NCBI GenBank assembly: GCA_024734555.1
Contig: JANPWX010000161.1
Span: 1,852,640 to 1,916,639, forward strand
Length of the DNA stretch: 64,000 nucleotides
Source of the DNA: Trochalopteron elliotii
Taxonomy: Eukaryota; Chordata; Aves; Passeriformes; Leiothrichidae
Direction of reading: 5' to 3'
The notes under the pieces were generated by a model, which saw only the letters and a list, made by a program, of their open reading frames with translations, did no database searches and was not told where the DNA came from. The translations under genes and the position numbers were made by a program. Below, one piece after another: positions 1-12,000 of this stretch (positions are counted from its first letter, which is position 1; each line of letters starts with the position of its first letter).

Positions 1-2663
1 AGCACCATCCCCCCATTTCACTGATCCAGTGATATTTCCCTGGTTTTTCAGACACAGGCAGAACCCACTGTGTCTTTGGGCACTTCAGGGCTGGGACTAC
101 TTCACCCCACTTCACTTTGAGAGCAGCCTGAGAAGCTCCTGTAGGGGAAGTGTCCCCAGCAATGTGGGTCTGCACAGCCTCATCAGAAACATCTCTGCCT
201 GCTGTGCTGGTTTGGATGTGCTTTGTGGCACTTTCTGGATGAACTTTCAGATCATCCTTGAACAACCTCTACTGACTATGGAGAGTGTAAAGAACCGAGG
301 TGTGGGGGTGATAGGTGGCTGTGGCTGTTTGTTGAACAAAAGAACTGCTGATCATATTGTGGTTACTTGTATTCAAGTATTTATTTGTTTTAAAATTGGA
401 TTATTTCTTTTTTAGGACTACATTTTGCTAGCTTCTAAAGAGACTCAAATGTCTTCTTCAAGGGCCATCTGCATCTCTGATCCTGGGGAGGCTGTGTAGG
501 GTAGTAAGCTTCTGAGAAAGCAGAAAAATCCCCTAGTCCTGTTGAAAAAACCACCACAATTTTTTTTTTCCCATGGTTGAAGGCACATGACTATCTATTT
601 ATATGGTCAATCTCATGATGTATTCATTTTCCTTTATATTATACTTCCCATAGATTTGAAAGCACATTTAATTAAAATGCATTTTGACATAAAGAAATGC
701 ACTACTTTTTCACAACCCCGCACCTTAGTGAAAAGGCTTCCCAAGAGGCAAGTCTTAATTCAAAATGTTGAAAAAAGAGGGCTTTTAATGTAAATTATTG
801 ATTTGACAGTTCTGCATAAGATTTTTTTTTTCAGAGAGGCAGAGTTTCCATCCTGCATCCCTGAGGTGTGTAGGGTAACATGTCTTTTAGACCTGCTGTG
901 CATTCCCAGATGCCAGGGGCGAGGAAAGGAGGAACATTTAAAAGTTGAGGGAATCCAAGCACTGGCATTTGGTTCATGCTGGCATTGATTACTCCTAAAG
1001 AGGTATAAGCAATTAGTACTGGCATTCGATTGCTGGTCATCAGCCATGATCTGCTAACGTCCATTTGGTTTTTTCACTGGCCAGGCTGGACAATGAGAGT
1101 GTTGAGTGAGGGATGGCACCTCTGTTCTCCAAATCTGCTGCTGCTCTGCCAGCGCCCAGCTGTGGGGCTGCTTGCAGCATGCCTGTCAGGTTGGAAATGC
1201 TGGGTCTGTAGCTGTTCATGGGACCAAATCAGCTGTGACTTCAGAGATTCCACTCCAGCCTGCAGCAGGAATTTGGTGCTGTGAGACAACAATGATTTTT
1301 GAGTCAGACAATGCAGCTGCTCCGTGGAGTAAAGACACCATAGTCTCTGGATTTCTTTTAAGGTCAGGATCAATTCTCAAGCCCAAAGACCACGAGCTCC
1401 TGTCCAGCAGTGCCAGGCTGGACTGTTTGGGATGGACAGGGACAAGCAGGAACTTGCCACGTGTGCAGATTCCAATTTTGCAGCTGGTGCTCTGGCACCC
1501 GATGCTGCGGCTGCAGGGGGTAAAGAGGCTCTGGATGCTGCAGCATTCCCATATCTGCCCCTCTGCAGTACTTCATAAATTTACCTTGGGAATATTTGTT
1601 TTAACAGCGTGACCCATTTTGCACATTCGAATGTCTCCTGCTGGAAGAAGCTGGAGCTGTGGTGCTGTGTCAGCAGCACTGGTGGGTACCTGGTTGTCTG
1701 ACCAGGAGAGCTCTGCAGGTGATGGACCCCAGAAAAGTGGGCTGAGGCTGATCCAGGGAGACACAAAGGGAGGGTGTTACCTGCCTTTTGGGAAATAGAG
1801 GGAGAAAGAAAGAAGTGTGGGGGTCCAGCAGGAGAATAAATGCAGGAGACAGAGCCTGGGACAGGGTGGCTGGGGAGAGGAGCTCTGGTGGCTTCAGTTC
1901 CTGCTGGAAAAGCACTTGGATGAAGCTGCATGCTCTGCACCAAAGCAGTTTCTGGAGCATTTAACCATTAATGTCCTGGCACAGCTGGCCACAGGCTGTG
2001 ATCCAGACCCAAGCAGGCTGTGACCCAGAAGCCTGGACTGTCCTGTCCCTACCAGAGTCCTCCAAGGGGACTCTGTGAACCCTGTCCCTTGCAGAGCCTG
2101 GAGCTCCTTAGTTTGCCTGTGGGGCCTGGGATGCTCAGGGCTGTTCCCATCCCAGGAAGGACTTAGCTGTGTCTCTGCCCAAAAGTACAGGATGCTGCTT
2201 CCAGCTCTGCTGCCTGCATGATTTTTGATTCCCTAAGTAAAAGAGAGGAGGAACTGGTGCACTGCAATGATTTTCTCCTCCTTAGGCTTAGCTGGTCATT
2301 GGATTCTTGGAGACACGTTTTCAGGCCAGCTGTTGCAGGGTCTTGGATTTTGCTGGTCTGATGTGCAGAACAAGAAGTTCTTCATCCCCAGCAGACCCTT
2401 TTGGGTTTGATTTGCCTCAGAAGGTGACTGGGGAGGGTGGGTGGTGCATGGAGCTCCCCTGTGTGCTGGGAAAATGTCTGAGTTCCACCCTGGGACTGTG
2501 CAATGCAAACTGATCTCACTCTGCTGCCACTGCCAGCCTCTTGGAGAAGGGGAGGCCCTTTAGTGAAAGCAGACAAAGGGTAGAGAAATGTGTCAGTTAT
2601 TTTTCAGCCTGTATCAAAGAATTGAGATATGCTTGTGGTTTGTAAGGGTGGTGTTTTTTTTCC

Positions 2664-2682
2664 TTTTTTTTTTTTTTTTTTT
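2664..2682. repeat. T19 homopolymer
   Basis: Nineteen consecutive T followed by an A/T-only stretch (TTTAAATTTTAAATTAAG-like). Could be an eroded poly(A) tail of a minus-strand insertion, but no element was recognised beside it. Confidence 0.7.
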
Positions 2683-2888
2683 AAATTTTAAATTAAGGAA
2701 ATCAACAAAGCAATGTAAGAACTAAAGTATAATTTTAATTGGTAACAACCTGTATGAGACTGAACACAGGACTGCAGACATGTCTGCAAAACCTTGACTC
2801 TACATTCTCTGAAGTTACAATACATAGAATATAAAATTATAAGAGCAAATAGCACTTGCAACTGCCCCAGTCCACCCCAAGTAATCAT

Positions 2889-2894
2889 TTATTT
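2889..2894 (-). terminator. Candidate TNFSF18 poly(A) signal
   Basis: First AATAAA I found on the minus strand past the TNFSF18 stop, implying a 3' UTR of about 1.3 kb. The following TTGGGGTGGACTGGGG could be the downstream element. Weak evidence because of the distance. Confidence 0.25.
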
Positions 2895-4230
2895 CCATCC
2901 GACTTCTCAGTTGCTTTGCTTTCCTATGAAAGTCCATCCCTGGGGCTGTGACGAGCTGTGAGGAAGGGTAGGAGTAGTCACCCCCGAAGGTCTGGGAGGC
3001 AGGAAAGCAAAAAACAGAGCCCCTTGGAGAGCCTGCCCAGGCAAGGGAGAGGAGGAACCAGGTTGTGAGGCAGCTGGGCTGTCCCGCAGCCACAGCCACC
3101 TGCTCTTCCCAGAGCACTTGAACTTTGCTGAGGTTTTGAGGTGTTCCTGTCATCTGCAGGTGATTGGATGTTCATTTGGGGAAGCACTGCAGACAGACCC
3201 TGAAGTGAGCAGGTGAAGGGTGTCCTGCTTCCCTGCTAGCTCAGGTTTTCCCTGCTGTGGTGCTGGCAGTGCTTTGTGCTGGATGTCAGAGCTGTGTCTG
3301 TGGGAAGAGGGTGATCAGCAAGGGGTGCTCAGCCCTTCCCCATTTCACAGCAGGACCATGTCAGCCCTGCCCTGTTTGCAACACCCACTGCACAGCATAG
3401 AAAAGGAAAATTCTGGGAACAGTTCTCCAAGCCTCCATCCTCTTGTCTCCACTCTGTGCTCACTCCCTTCAAATGCATCTTTCTACCATTAGCTCTCCTC
3501 CACCACCTCTATTACACTCAGCCACCTCGCCTTGGTGCTGCTCAGCCAGCAGGGATCCATCCCCCCGTGGCATCTGCATGGGCTGCACCCCAGGCTCCCT
3601 GTGGTGGGGGTGCCTGCACCGTGGCATGGAGTTGGCATGGATTTACACTGCCTGTACCTCACTGGAAAGCTCCTTGTGCTCTGAACTACCCGTGAAGATG
3701 GAGCTTCCCTGGCATGTTTCCCTTGCTAGTGGCAAAGCCGTGGATGGGGCTGAGAAGCTTTTCTTGTGTTGTTTCTGCACCGTTTCATCCCTCTGCTGTG
3801 GACACGTTGTTTCACTGGCAGGTTGTGCAGGAAGGATATAAAATATCTTGTCTTTATGTAGCACCTCTTGTTAGAAGGGACCCAAGAGACTGACAGGTAC
3901 CCGGTTCTGAAATGCAGCCAGCTGCAGAGTAGAGCTCCTCCCCAGCTCAGAACAGACTCAATATGGGACTTGTTTTTACAGGATCTCAGAGTCAACCCCA
4001 CAACACATCGAGATTTTTTTCCCTCCATCTTTTGCTTGTACTTTGTGTCCATTGGCAGTCATCCATCATTACCAAAGTTTGCTGTTCACTGTCACTGCAG
4101 GATACAAGCTTACTATGGCAGGTATTCCAGCAAGCTGAATTTCACCCAAAGAGAAATTGCAGATTCTTCATCCATGACCTAAGGTTTCCTGAAGGAAATA
4201 AGGGAGGAGCTGACTCAAAGCAGAGTTCTG

Positions 4231-4580
4231 CTACATTTTAAACAGGCCCCAGTAAGTCTGATTCCTTTGCTCAATGTCCACAGGATCATTTTTCGTACAG
4301 TACAGTTTATCTCCCTTCTCCAGGGAAAAGGGTCTTGCAAAATTTATTGTGCCATTTGCTTGTCCTTTGGCTAGGTTGAGGATCATTTGCTGGTTTTTGT
4401 AAAGCCTCAGTGTGAAAGACTCAGTGAGTGTCTTCTCACGGTAGAGCTGAGCATAGATGAAGTAGTTGCCACTCTGCTGGATTACAAGGTACTCCTCTAG
4501 GCCCTGCACCATCCCGTTGCAGTGCTGTAACTCCCAGTTCCAGTTCAAGTATTTTGGCCCTAGTGTAGAAGACCCTTTTA
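4231..4580 (-). CDS. TNFSF18: TNFSF18 coding exon 3 (TNF-homology domain)
   Basis: 350 nt, entering in phase 1 after the acceptor TTTCCTCAG and ending at the stop codon. It encodes almost all of the TNF-homology domain. The open frame continues upstream to ATG 4689, but that extension is intronic and unlike the family. Confidence 0.88.
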
Positions 4581-7500
4581 CTGAGGAAAGCACAGATAAA
4601 ATGGTGTGGTGATTAATTATGTCCAAGGATAACCTTGGTTCTGTACATGAGAAAGTTTTATCACCATTTCCCATTCTCTCACTCCCCATTCACGTCTTGA
4701 CTTTCTAATAATTATTATTCTCTTGTTATTCTAGTTGTTGTTATTGTAATTATTATTGATCATTCTTTTTGAGTTTACTGACTTCTAAGAAGTGCTAGAA
4801 GGGGGTGTTAATCTGCCAGGAGAGGCTATGAAGGACCTCTGTGGCCTTGGGTAGCTTGGAGGTGCTCCTTGCCAGGACAGCTTAGCTATGGAAAGCACCC
4901 TGGAGATGGACATTTAAGACTGAAGGTTGGGTCTAAGCTGGTCTCTAATAACAAAAAATTCCTAGGTGGAATTTCAGCTGGATCTGAAGATGAGGATTAC
5001 AGTAATCTTCTTGCTGGCTGCTGTGGTTATAGCCCTTCACGAGGAAAACAATCATTAGCTGAAATTAAATTTTTCACTGATTTAATTAAACCTTTCTGAA
5101 GGTCTCAGCTATTCAATGGGGTGTTACTTTAGAACTGCCCTGGGGTTTGCTTAGAGAGCTGGTGATTAACACCCAGCAGCAGTAAATCTGGTGAGCCCTG
5201 TTGATGCCTTGAGAGGCTGCCTGGAGCAGAGGCTAGACAGAGTTAAAGAAATAAAGTAGGAATTTATTTAAAGGCCTTCAAAGGACACACCTTGGGCAGT
5301 ACAAGAGCCCGGCCATGGCTAACACCCAAGATGGAACAGGGGTCAGGAGTTTTCACACTTTCTTAAGTTTTGGTCCATTTCCATATTGGGGTTAATTGTC
5401 CAATTGCAGCTTCAGGTCATGCAGTCCCATCCTCCCAGACTGCTCTCCTCAATTCACTGCTGTTTATATTTTTTGGGCCTGAAGCTGCAATGGTGTCCTT
5501 GGTTCTGGGGCTGGAAAAGGATTGTTTTGTGTGACTGAACTGTGAGGAGAACCTGCTAACACTTGATATGAAGCTCAGAGTCACACACTACTGCAATACA
5601 GAATCTGGAAAACATGAAAGCTAAAACTGAAGGCATCACTGCAGTGCTGGTTTCACAGGCTGTTTTCTGGGGAGGTGCAAGTAGCTGACTCACACAGAGA
5701 GAGGCGGCTGCTGGCTGCCAGCTCTGGGTGCAGAGCTGGGCAGCTCCATCTCTCATGGCCACAGTGCCCTGGGGCCTCTGCCAGTGCTGACCCCCATCCT
5801 TAAACAGGCACCAGGCCTGTGACACAGTCAGCTTGTGTCACAGCACAAGCCAGAAAGCAGGTCTGGAATCTCCACACTTACCATATCCATGTGCCCAGCA
5901 TAACCCCGGTGCCTGTGGAAAGAAGCAGGGCTTGGTCAGTGTTTTCTCCTGTAATTTTCCATTTCTCAGCGAGCTCAGTAGAGGAGCATTATCATTACAG
6001 GAGCACAAAAGCATTCTCCCAGGAAGAAGAGGTATCTTTCTACCCACCATCACAAGCACAAGCACTGTTTTGTTATGAAAAAACAGATGTTTTCCAACAA
6101 AGTTTGGAATGCTAAAAAAAGTCAACTTTTTTCATATCCATTTGGGTGGTATTTTCACAAATTTAAAAAAGAAAAAAAGACAACCAATCAGCAATGACCT
6201 GCAGTAGACCTGGGAATAGTTCTACAATTCTCTTGGGTGAAAGGATTTCATTCCATCCCTGGACTCAGCTCTTGTGGATGCTCACAAGCGATGACTCTGT
6301 GGACAAGGATGTGCCTTAAGGCCAGTGCATAAACGTGGGAAGCTGCATAGCACTGTGCTAATTCACCCTCATTAAACCCATGAACCTTTCCTTCTGTGAA
6401 GAGTGGTTTGGAATCACTCAGGCAAATAATATCAGCACTATCACACCAGATAGGCAGTACAGGGAGGACAGCTGCTGACTTTTAATCCTTCTTCTCTCTA
6501 ACTGCTGCACATGCTTAGCTCAGGGCAACAGGCTTTCTGATACAGCAGTCAGTTCTGCAGTGCCTTCCCTGCCCAGGGACAGAGGTATCTCTGTGGGTGC
6601 CCTGGTGGGAAACTGTCAGTGGCAAGAGATTTCAGTCTATTCCCTGACTCACGGCTCGGGCTTTGCTCAAGCAGCTCATGCTCTTCCTACACAGCAGCTC
6701 CATTCTCTCTGTGGCAGAGCCCGTAAAAAACAGACTTGGGATCAGCTTACAGATACAGGCACCTGAATCTGCCTCACATCTTTGATGAATGCAAGCTCTG
6801 AAATGCTTAAATTTGCTATTGGAGCACAGCCTCATTCCTTCCTCGGGAAGTTGCTGTCCTGAGTGCTGGGGAGGTTGTCGGCAGCCTTGCCGGGAAAGGC
6901 TTTCATTGCCCAGTCCTCCTTTCACCAAATAATAGGAATCAACAGGACTGAAGGCACTCTTTTCACTTACTACAGAAACGTTCTGTTTACTAAAGTAACT
7001 GTCCTGAAAAAAAGAAGGGAAGGAGTGGAATATGTGTGAACATCTATGTGCTCGTTGCCATCAGAGGGATGCAGTTGTGACTGCAGGTCAGAGAGCTGCT
7101 GCTTCACAGCTTCCAGATAGATGATGGAAGCTGTGGATTTTGGGCTAAAAGTGGATCAAAAGTAATTAATTTATTTGGGGTTTTTTAAATATATATTTTC
7201 CTGGTATAAGATGCAGAGAACATTCCTCCCTTGTGGGAATTTAGCAGGAATTTAGCTTCATATTTTATTTAAAAAAAAACCAGTGCCTTGTGGGGTCAGT
7301 CCTCAGAGGGGTTCCTGGCATCATTATGCCCCAAGCAGCTCCCAGACCATGAGAACAAACTACCCTTCCTCTGAACAGAAGGGGGCTTTTTCCTTGTGTC
7401 TTCCCCTGAAGAACTGGAACTGGAGGGAAGTATATTACAGCAGGATATCTCAACCCAACATTCTGAATTAGTTCTTGGCTCCTCCAGGACACAGAATCAC

Positions 7501-8210
7501 AGTTTAGAAAGCAGAAAATAAGAAGCTGGCCCTCAGCATATGAATCACTTGGCTCACCCTGTACTTCTGTTTGGTACTGTGTGTACAGTTAAAAAAAGCT
7601 CATTGGGATTAGCTCGTGAAATGCAGAATAAAACCTGGCTTAGTAACTGGTTTTTGTGCCAGACTGGTAAAACCAAGTGTGAAAAGTCTTTATGCCTGGT
7701 GAATTAGCATGACTTCTCAGCCTCTCTGGTCCCTACAGAGCATCATCTCTTGGTATCACATTGGAACAGAGCACATCATTGGTGCAGGAGAAGAAAAACC
7801 AGAGAAATAAAACCTGACCTTTTTTTTTAAGGTTAAGGAAATGAATGGAAAACACTGAAGACATTGAGGAATTGGTGAGACAATAAGGGATTGGTGAAAA
7901 TATTATCAGCTGAAATCTTGGAAACTAAAAGCATTAGCACTCTTCAAAGAAGAGAGAAAGACTTGGAGTTAGCTGATAGCATCAACACAGCATTGTTAAT
8001 ACTTAGGAATACTACACTGCAGAGTTAAGAATTTTGCTTTGTCCTTACCTGCTGGTGATGGAACAAACAGAAGATTATGGGAACCAGGGCTGAAATAACA
8101 ATCAACACAAACATGAGAACATAAAAAGCCAGTTGCAAGCGCATGGATCTCCTGCTCTGTGGACCATTCCCATCCTCCAGCGTGGCTGGTGCTTCCATGA
8201 TGCTGGCCAT
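4231..8210 (-). CDS. TNFSF18: TNFSF18 (GITR ligand), three coding exons, complete
   Basis: Joining 8210-8049, 5912-5882 and 4580-4231 gives 543 nt, or 180 residues, near the usual size of GITR ligand. It is a type II membrane protein: cytoplasmic residues 1-24, one hydrophobic segment at about 25-50 (VLMFVLIVIS core), a short stalk with Cys59, then a TNF-homology domain to the C-terminus. Family hallmarks by eye are FTLRLYKN followed by QMI (human has a very similar RLYKN..MI stretch), NYFIYAQL, and a closing NQTYWG. N-glycosylation sequons are at about N140 and N171. The known family role is binding TNFRSF18 on T cells for co-stimulation; its genomic partner TNFSF4 lies upstream on the same strand, as in mammals. 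The start is ATG 8210; ATG 8198 in the same frame is an alternative. TNFSF8 was considered, but the C-terminal half and the neighbour favour TNFSF18. Exon 2 was predicted from splice signals and phase. Confidence 0.86.
4708..4762. repeat. TTA/TTG-rich low-complexity block in TNFSF18 intron 2
   Basis: Units of ATT, TTG and TTA over about 55 bp, about 130 bp upstream (minus strand) of TNFSF18 exon 3. Confidence 0.75.
5202..5638 (-). mobile_element. Solo retroviral LTR, copy 1, in TNFSF18 intron 2
   Basis: 437 bp bounded by the inverted ends TGATGCCTT and AAGGCATCA. Read on the minus strand it has AATAAA (5268-5263) near the 3' end, as in an LTR R region; the TATA region is degenerate compared with copies 2 and 3. 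Flanks CTGT and CTGC suggest a 4-bp target duplication with one change, as for gammaretrovirus-like (ERV1) elements. No internal gag, pol or env sequence adjoins it. It lies in the sense direction of TNFSF18. Confidence 0.85.
5882..5912 (-). CDS. TNFSF18: TNFSF18 coding exon 2 (31 nt)
   Basis: A 31-nt micro-exon bounded by a strong acceptor (CTTTCCACAG) and a strong donor (ATG, then GTAAGT). It encodes ten stalk residues ending LCWAHGY plus the first base of a valine codon, so it links phase 0 to phase 1 exactly as exons 1 and 3 require. The C-x-A pattern matches the short stalk exon of mammalian GITR ligand. It was found by splice-site and phase search, so transcript support would settle it. 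Confidence 0.75.
5913..8048 (-). other. TNFSF18 intron 1
   Basis: About 2.1 kb of unique intronic sequence. No further exon, repeat family or RNA gene was recognised. Confidence 0.7.
8049..8210 (-). CDS. TNFSF18: TNFSF18 coding exon 1
   Basis: 54 codons encode the cytoplasmic tail and the membrane anchor. The exon ends in phase 0 at CAGCAG followed by the donor GTAAGG. The open frame extends upstream to 8297, but only through a GTG codon, so ATG 8210 is the first usable start; its -3 base is T, a weak context, so leaky initiation at ATG 8198 is possible. Confidence 0.82.
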
Positions 8211-8310
8211 TGACACAGCTGGAGGGGAAGGTGAGGATGCAAACAGCACCAGGGCTGAGGAAGGCACTGCCGGAATTCCCGAGGTCCGTGCTGCCACAGC
8301 GGGACATGGA

Positions 8311-8326
8311 CAGCATTTTTATGCTG
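8311..8326 (-). promoter_or_regulatory. Candidate TNFSF18 core promoter (TATA-like in a palindrome)
   Basis: On the minus strand CATAAAAA (8323-8316) lies about 105 nt upstream of the chosen ATG, a suitable place for a TATA-like element with a start site near 8290. It sits inside a perfect 6-bp inverted repeat, CAGCAT and ATGCTG around four T. Position and motif only. Confidence 0.3.
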
Positions 8327-9032
8327 GCGATTTCCCCACGCTAATACGGCCAAGAGGAGGAGCCACCAAGTTTCATCATCAGCCCAGGCTAGAAGGCAGT
8401 GAGTTAGTACTTCCTTACGAAACTGAGGCAGGCAGCTTTCATTTGGCTCCTGGCCCAGGAGGCCTGAAATGAAACCGGCAACAGGCTCCAAAAATCACCT
8501 CACAATATCAGCGCCAGGAGTCAAGGTTAAAAACTCTCCAGGGATTACAAAGTTCACTGGATGATGGATGAAGAGATGAGGTACCAAGCACAGGAACCTC
8601 ACCCTACCTGCTGCTGTCTCTGGAGGTGCCAGCGCTTGCTTTTTTCCTAGCTGAGGAGCTGGCAGCAGATGAGATCTGGTTCTCATTTTGACAGCAGTGC
8701 TGATGGCAGGAGGACATTTTTCCAGTTCCCAGGGGACGTGATTCATACAGTAAAAGTGAAACTACACACGCTCCAAAATGTGACGCCACGCAACAGTCTT
8801 GGCAGCAAATGGAAACAGCAAATGGAATCCAACCACCAGCCTCCACTTCCCCCTGACGCCACCCAAGGACAAGAAAGAGTAGGAAAAGAGCGGGGGTTTT
8901 GTAGATGGCTTTCAATTTGCAGTTTGAAATGAGCTGAGTTTCAAGGTCTTCCTGAAGTAATTTTTAACTTTTCATTTTCTATGTTTTACCTTACCTGCTT
9001 TTTGAGTTTTTTATTGTGGGAACAAAACTGTG

Positions 9033-9078
9033 ATTAAAGTGTTGTGTGGAGAAGGCAAAAAAAAAAAAAAAAAAAAAA
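9033..9078 (+). repeat. A22 tract with an upstream ATTAAA
   Basis: An uninterrupted run of 22 A (9057-9078) preceded 18 nt upstream by ATTAAA (9033-9038), the spacing of a polyadenylated mRNA end. It could be the 3' end of a retrocopied transcript. I recognise no gene in the upstream 200 bp and found no flanking duplication. Confidence 0.35.
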
Positions 9079-12000
9079 GAGGCTTGAGAAGTAAAAAATA
9101 AATGTAAACTAAAAAAAAAAACAACTAAAAGAAATGTTTTAATTGTGAACTTTGAAAGTAGTTTCTATTTTTACATTCTGCACATTCTTTTGAGTTTTCA
9201 TATGGAAAACTGCTCTTCATTGGTGTTTATTTAGAAAAGAAATTCTGATGTCACAAAGATGTCACTGAGAGATCTCTGGCATCTCTTCTGCACTCTCTTT
9301 CTGGGGATGGAATGCATAAATGAACTTTTTAAACTCTACTCTTGGTTCTTCTCTGCCTCTTCCCAACCTGTGGGGGAAACCTCAGCTCTTCTGGCTGCAT
9401 AGAACCAAATTAAATATCTGTGAGGTGCTGGAGGCGAGCTGCCTGCCCTTCAGGGCACCCTTTGGGGCAGTTTTAGGGCAAACAGTGGAAAAGGAAAGCC
9501 CCTGGGAGCCTCGAGGTGACTTTCCTGTGTCACCCCCGCAGCCTGTGGAGGTTTCCTGCCTGACTTGGTAACAATATCACACAGCTGATGTCAAGGAGAC
9601 AAGGTACTTTCCACAAACCCCTTCCAAAGGAAATAATTTAAGGACTTAGCCTGTGTGGAGAGACTTCTTGGTCAAACACAGAGCAATTATTGCTACCACA
9701 AATAGAGCTCAGGGCAGAAAATGTCAGTCCTGGTATGCAAAGTTTGCCAATTGCTTCAATAAATACAGGGTTTAAATGGGAATGATCACGCAAGGGCGGT
9801 ATCATACAGGACCAAAAAGGATCTGGAGTTGAATGCTTCCAAAATTGAACAGGCTGGACTCTACCTTGAGTCCAGCTAGTGTTATATTTATTTCACATTA
9901 ATGATATCATGTTACATTAAGCATGGATACAGTTGCCTATGTGACCCACTGTTGAGGGGCAGCACTGGAGGGCAGTGACCAGGAACTGTAAATCTGCCTT
10001 TCCATGGTGTAAATACACTGTGCATGGTGGGGAGAGAGCCCTGGCACTGCAGCCCTGTGCAGGGATGCCACAAGCCCTGTGCAGGGCTGTAGGAGCCTGG
10101 CAGGAGGCAGCAAGCAGCATTTCATCCTGCAGATCCCACCAGCCTCAGCCAGGCTTGGGAGCAGTGAAATCACTGTTTAAATTAAGGCTCTCTCTCTCTC
10201 TACTCGCAAGGATATTTCTGGATGCATCTCAGCTGGATTGTGCCTATAGACCCCAGCAGTTTTTGTCAGCCAATGTTTAACCTTGTTGCTCTCAGTTAAA
10301 AAAAAAAAGGACTCAGGCTAAGCAGAGCAGAGGATGCAATCACAACCAGATTTGGGTTCATTCTCTTCCTCATTTCTCACACTTCTCAAAAGCAGCCTTC
10401 AGCTCCCAGAATGGGATTTTGCAACAGTGTGTAAATTGACAGGGTGCCCACTGTATGGTGTTATTGTCCTTCCTTTTCTTTTTTTTTTCTCCCTCCTCAC
10501 AGCCTGTTAGGGAGGTATGGAAACAAATTTAGTGTAGAAGCAGTTGTGTTCTGCATGAAGGACACAGGGACATGGTTTAGTGGTGGACTTGGCAGTGTCA
10601 GATTAATGGTTGGACTCCGTGATATTAGAGCTCTTTTACATCCTAAATGATTCTAAGGAGCAGGGTATGACTCTTACCTGCCTTTTTGCCCTTACTTCCC
10701 TTCTCTGATATCTTTAGAACACAAGTATTTGGCAGACTTCACACTGGCAATGCCACAGCTCAAAATACATGAAGTTTATTTCTGGCTTTGAATTTCCATT
10801 ATGTTGGAGTGTGTAGGTGCAGGTGTTTGACTCCCTGCCAAGTTCTTAATCCAAAATATCTGTTCAAATGATTACAGGGAATGAGTATCATGTGCTCCAC
10901 TGTGAACCTCACTTCCTCTGCCTAAGGCCAGCCCTGGGGACTTGTGGTAATGCCTCAGGCAGACTGGAAGTAGCAAATTTACCACACGCATTTTCAGGCA
11001 GGAACTTTCCATGACTCTTCCTGGCACTGTGACGACCTTCATTAGCACGTTTGTCCCAGCCCCTCTCCCTCAGCTGCCACCACATTGTGCTTTGCAGCCT
11101 GTCCTCTGGGCAGCTGCTCTCCAAAGCCTCGGCAGCCTCGTAAATATCTGCATTTTTCATCAATAATAAGGCATCACCTGTATGAGTAGGAAGTTTGCTT
11201 TAACCCTGAAGTAGGTTCCTCAAGTCCTGAGCAGCTTGTTTTCTGTCAAAACAAAGATGCCCTGTCTTTACTTTGTGGTGCAGCCTGCATTTATGTGTGT
11301 TTGTGGGAAGACTGGCATGTTTCCAGCTGCCACAGCTTTCCAAGAACATGAGAGAGGCTAAAGAAGCATAGGAAAGCCCTAGTGGAATTTCAGCCCTAGT
11401 CCACAGAAGCAGAGAAAGAGAAAGATTGATTAATTTGAATTTCAGATCTCTCTGTTGCATGTCTGGACACTCCTGCTGTCCTTGTTTTCCCCAAACTGAG
11501 TGTTTTGGGGTCACGACAATATCAATGGGCAAAAAATGAAAAAAAAAAAAAAAAGGGGGGCGTGCTCCATGGGGAAAATGCTAGTAGGAAGCCACAGCAG
11601 GATGACTTCCTGGGGCAGCCCCTGGGCACTCAGAGTCCCAGTCTCAGGTCCACAGGCTGTACAGCTGGCACTGGGCCACACTGGGGGGACCACAGTGGTG
11701 AGTCCCCCAGTGGGAATCCTGGGTGTTGAGAGTGAAGGAAGTCATTGGAGTTCTCTGACACCTTGTCCTGGCTTGTTTCTCATGCATTGCTCTTCTTTTC
11801 TATCTGTTTTCCATTCAGCCCCTGGCTGCTAGGTTGGTGAGGGGCATGATCTGAACAGTGACTGAAATTGGGGATGGGTATAGCAACAGTCTCGTGTTAA
11901 ATGGGATCTTAGAAATTTGCCATCTGGGTACAGCCACAAGGGTTGAGTGTCTTCATCAGCCTAATGCAAAAGAGTGAAACTTAGAGAAATTGTGTCTTTG

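Larger units (their letters stand above)
1..4230. other. 3' flank of TNFSF18
   Basis: Contains the putative TNFSF18 3' UTR (down to about 2880) and then unannotated unique sequence. Frames here are short and resemble no protein family. I see no transposon that I can name, only the T19 run. Confidence 0.6.

Noticed and set aside
4581..4689. Upstream extension of TNFSF18 exon 3 to ATG 4689
   Set aside because: It crosses a good splice acceptor at 4581-4582 and does not resemble a TNF ligand stalk; the spliced model restores a membrane anchor.
8211..8297. N-terminal extension of TNFSF18 exon 1
   Set aside because: The upstream open frame begins at a GTG codon; no ATG precedes 8210 in frame.
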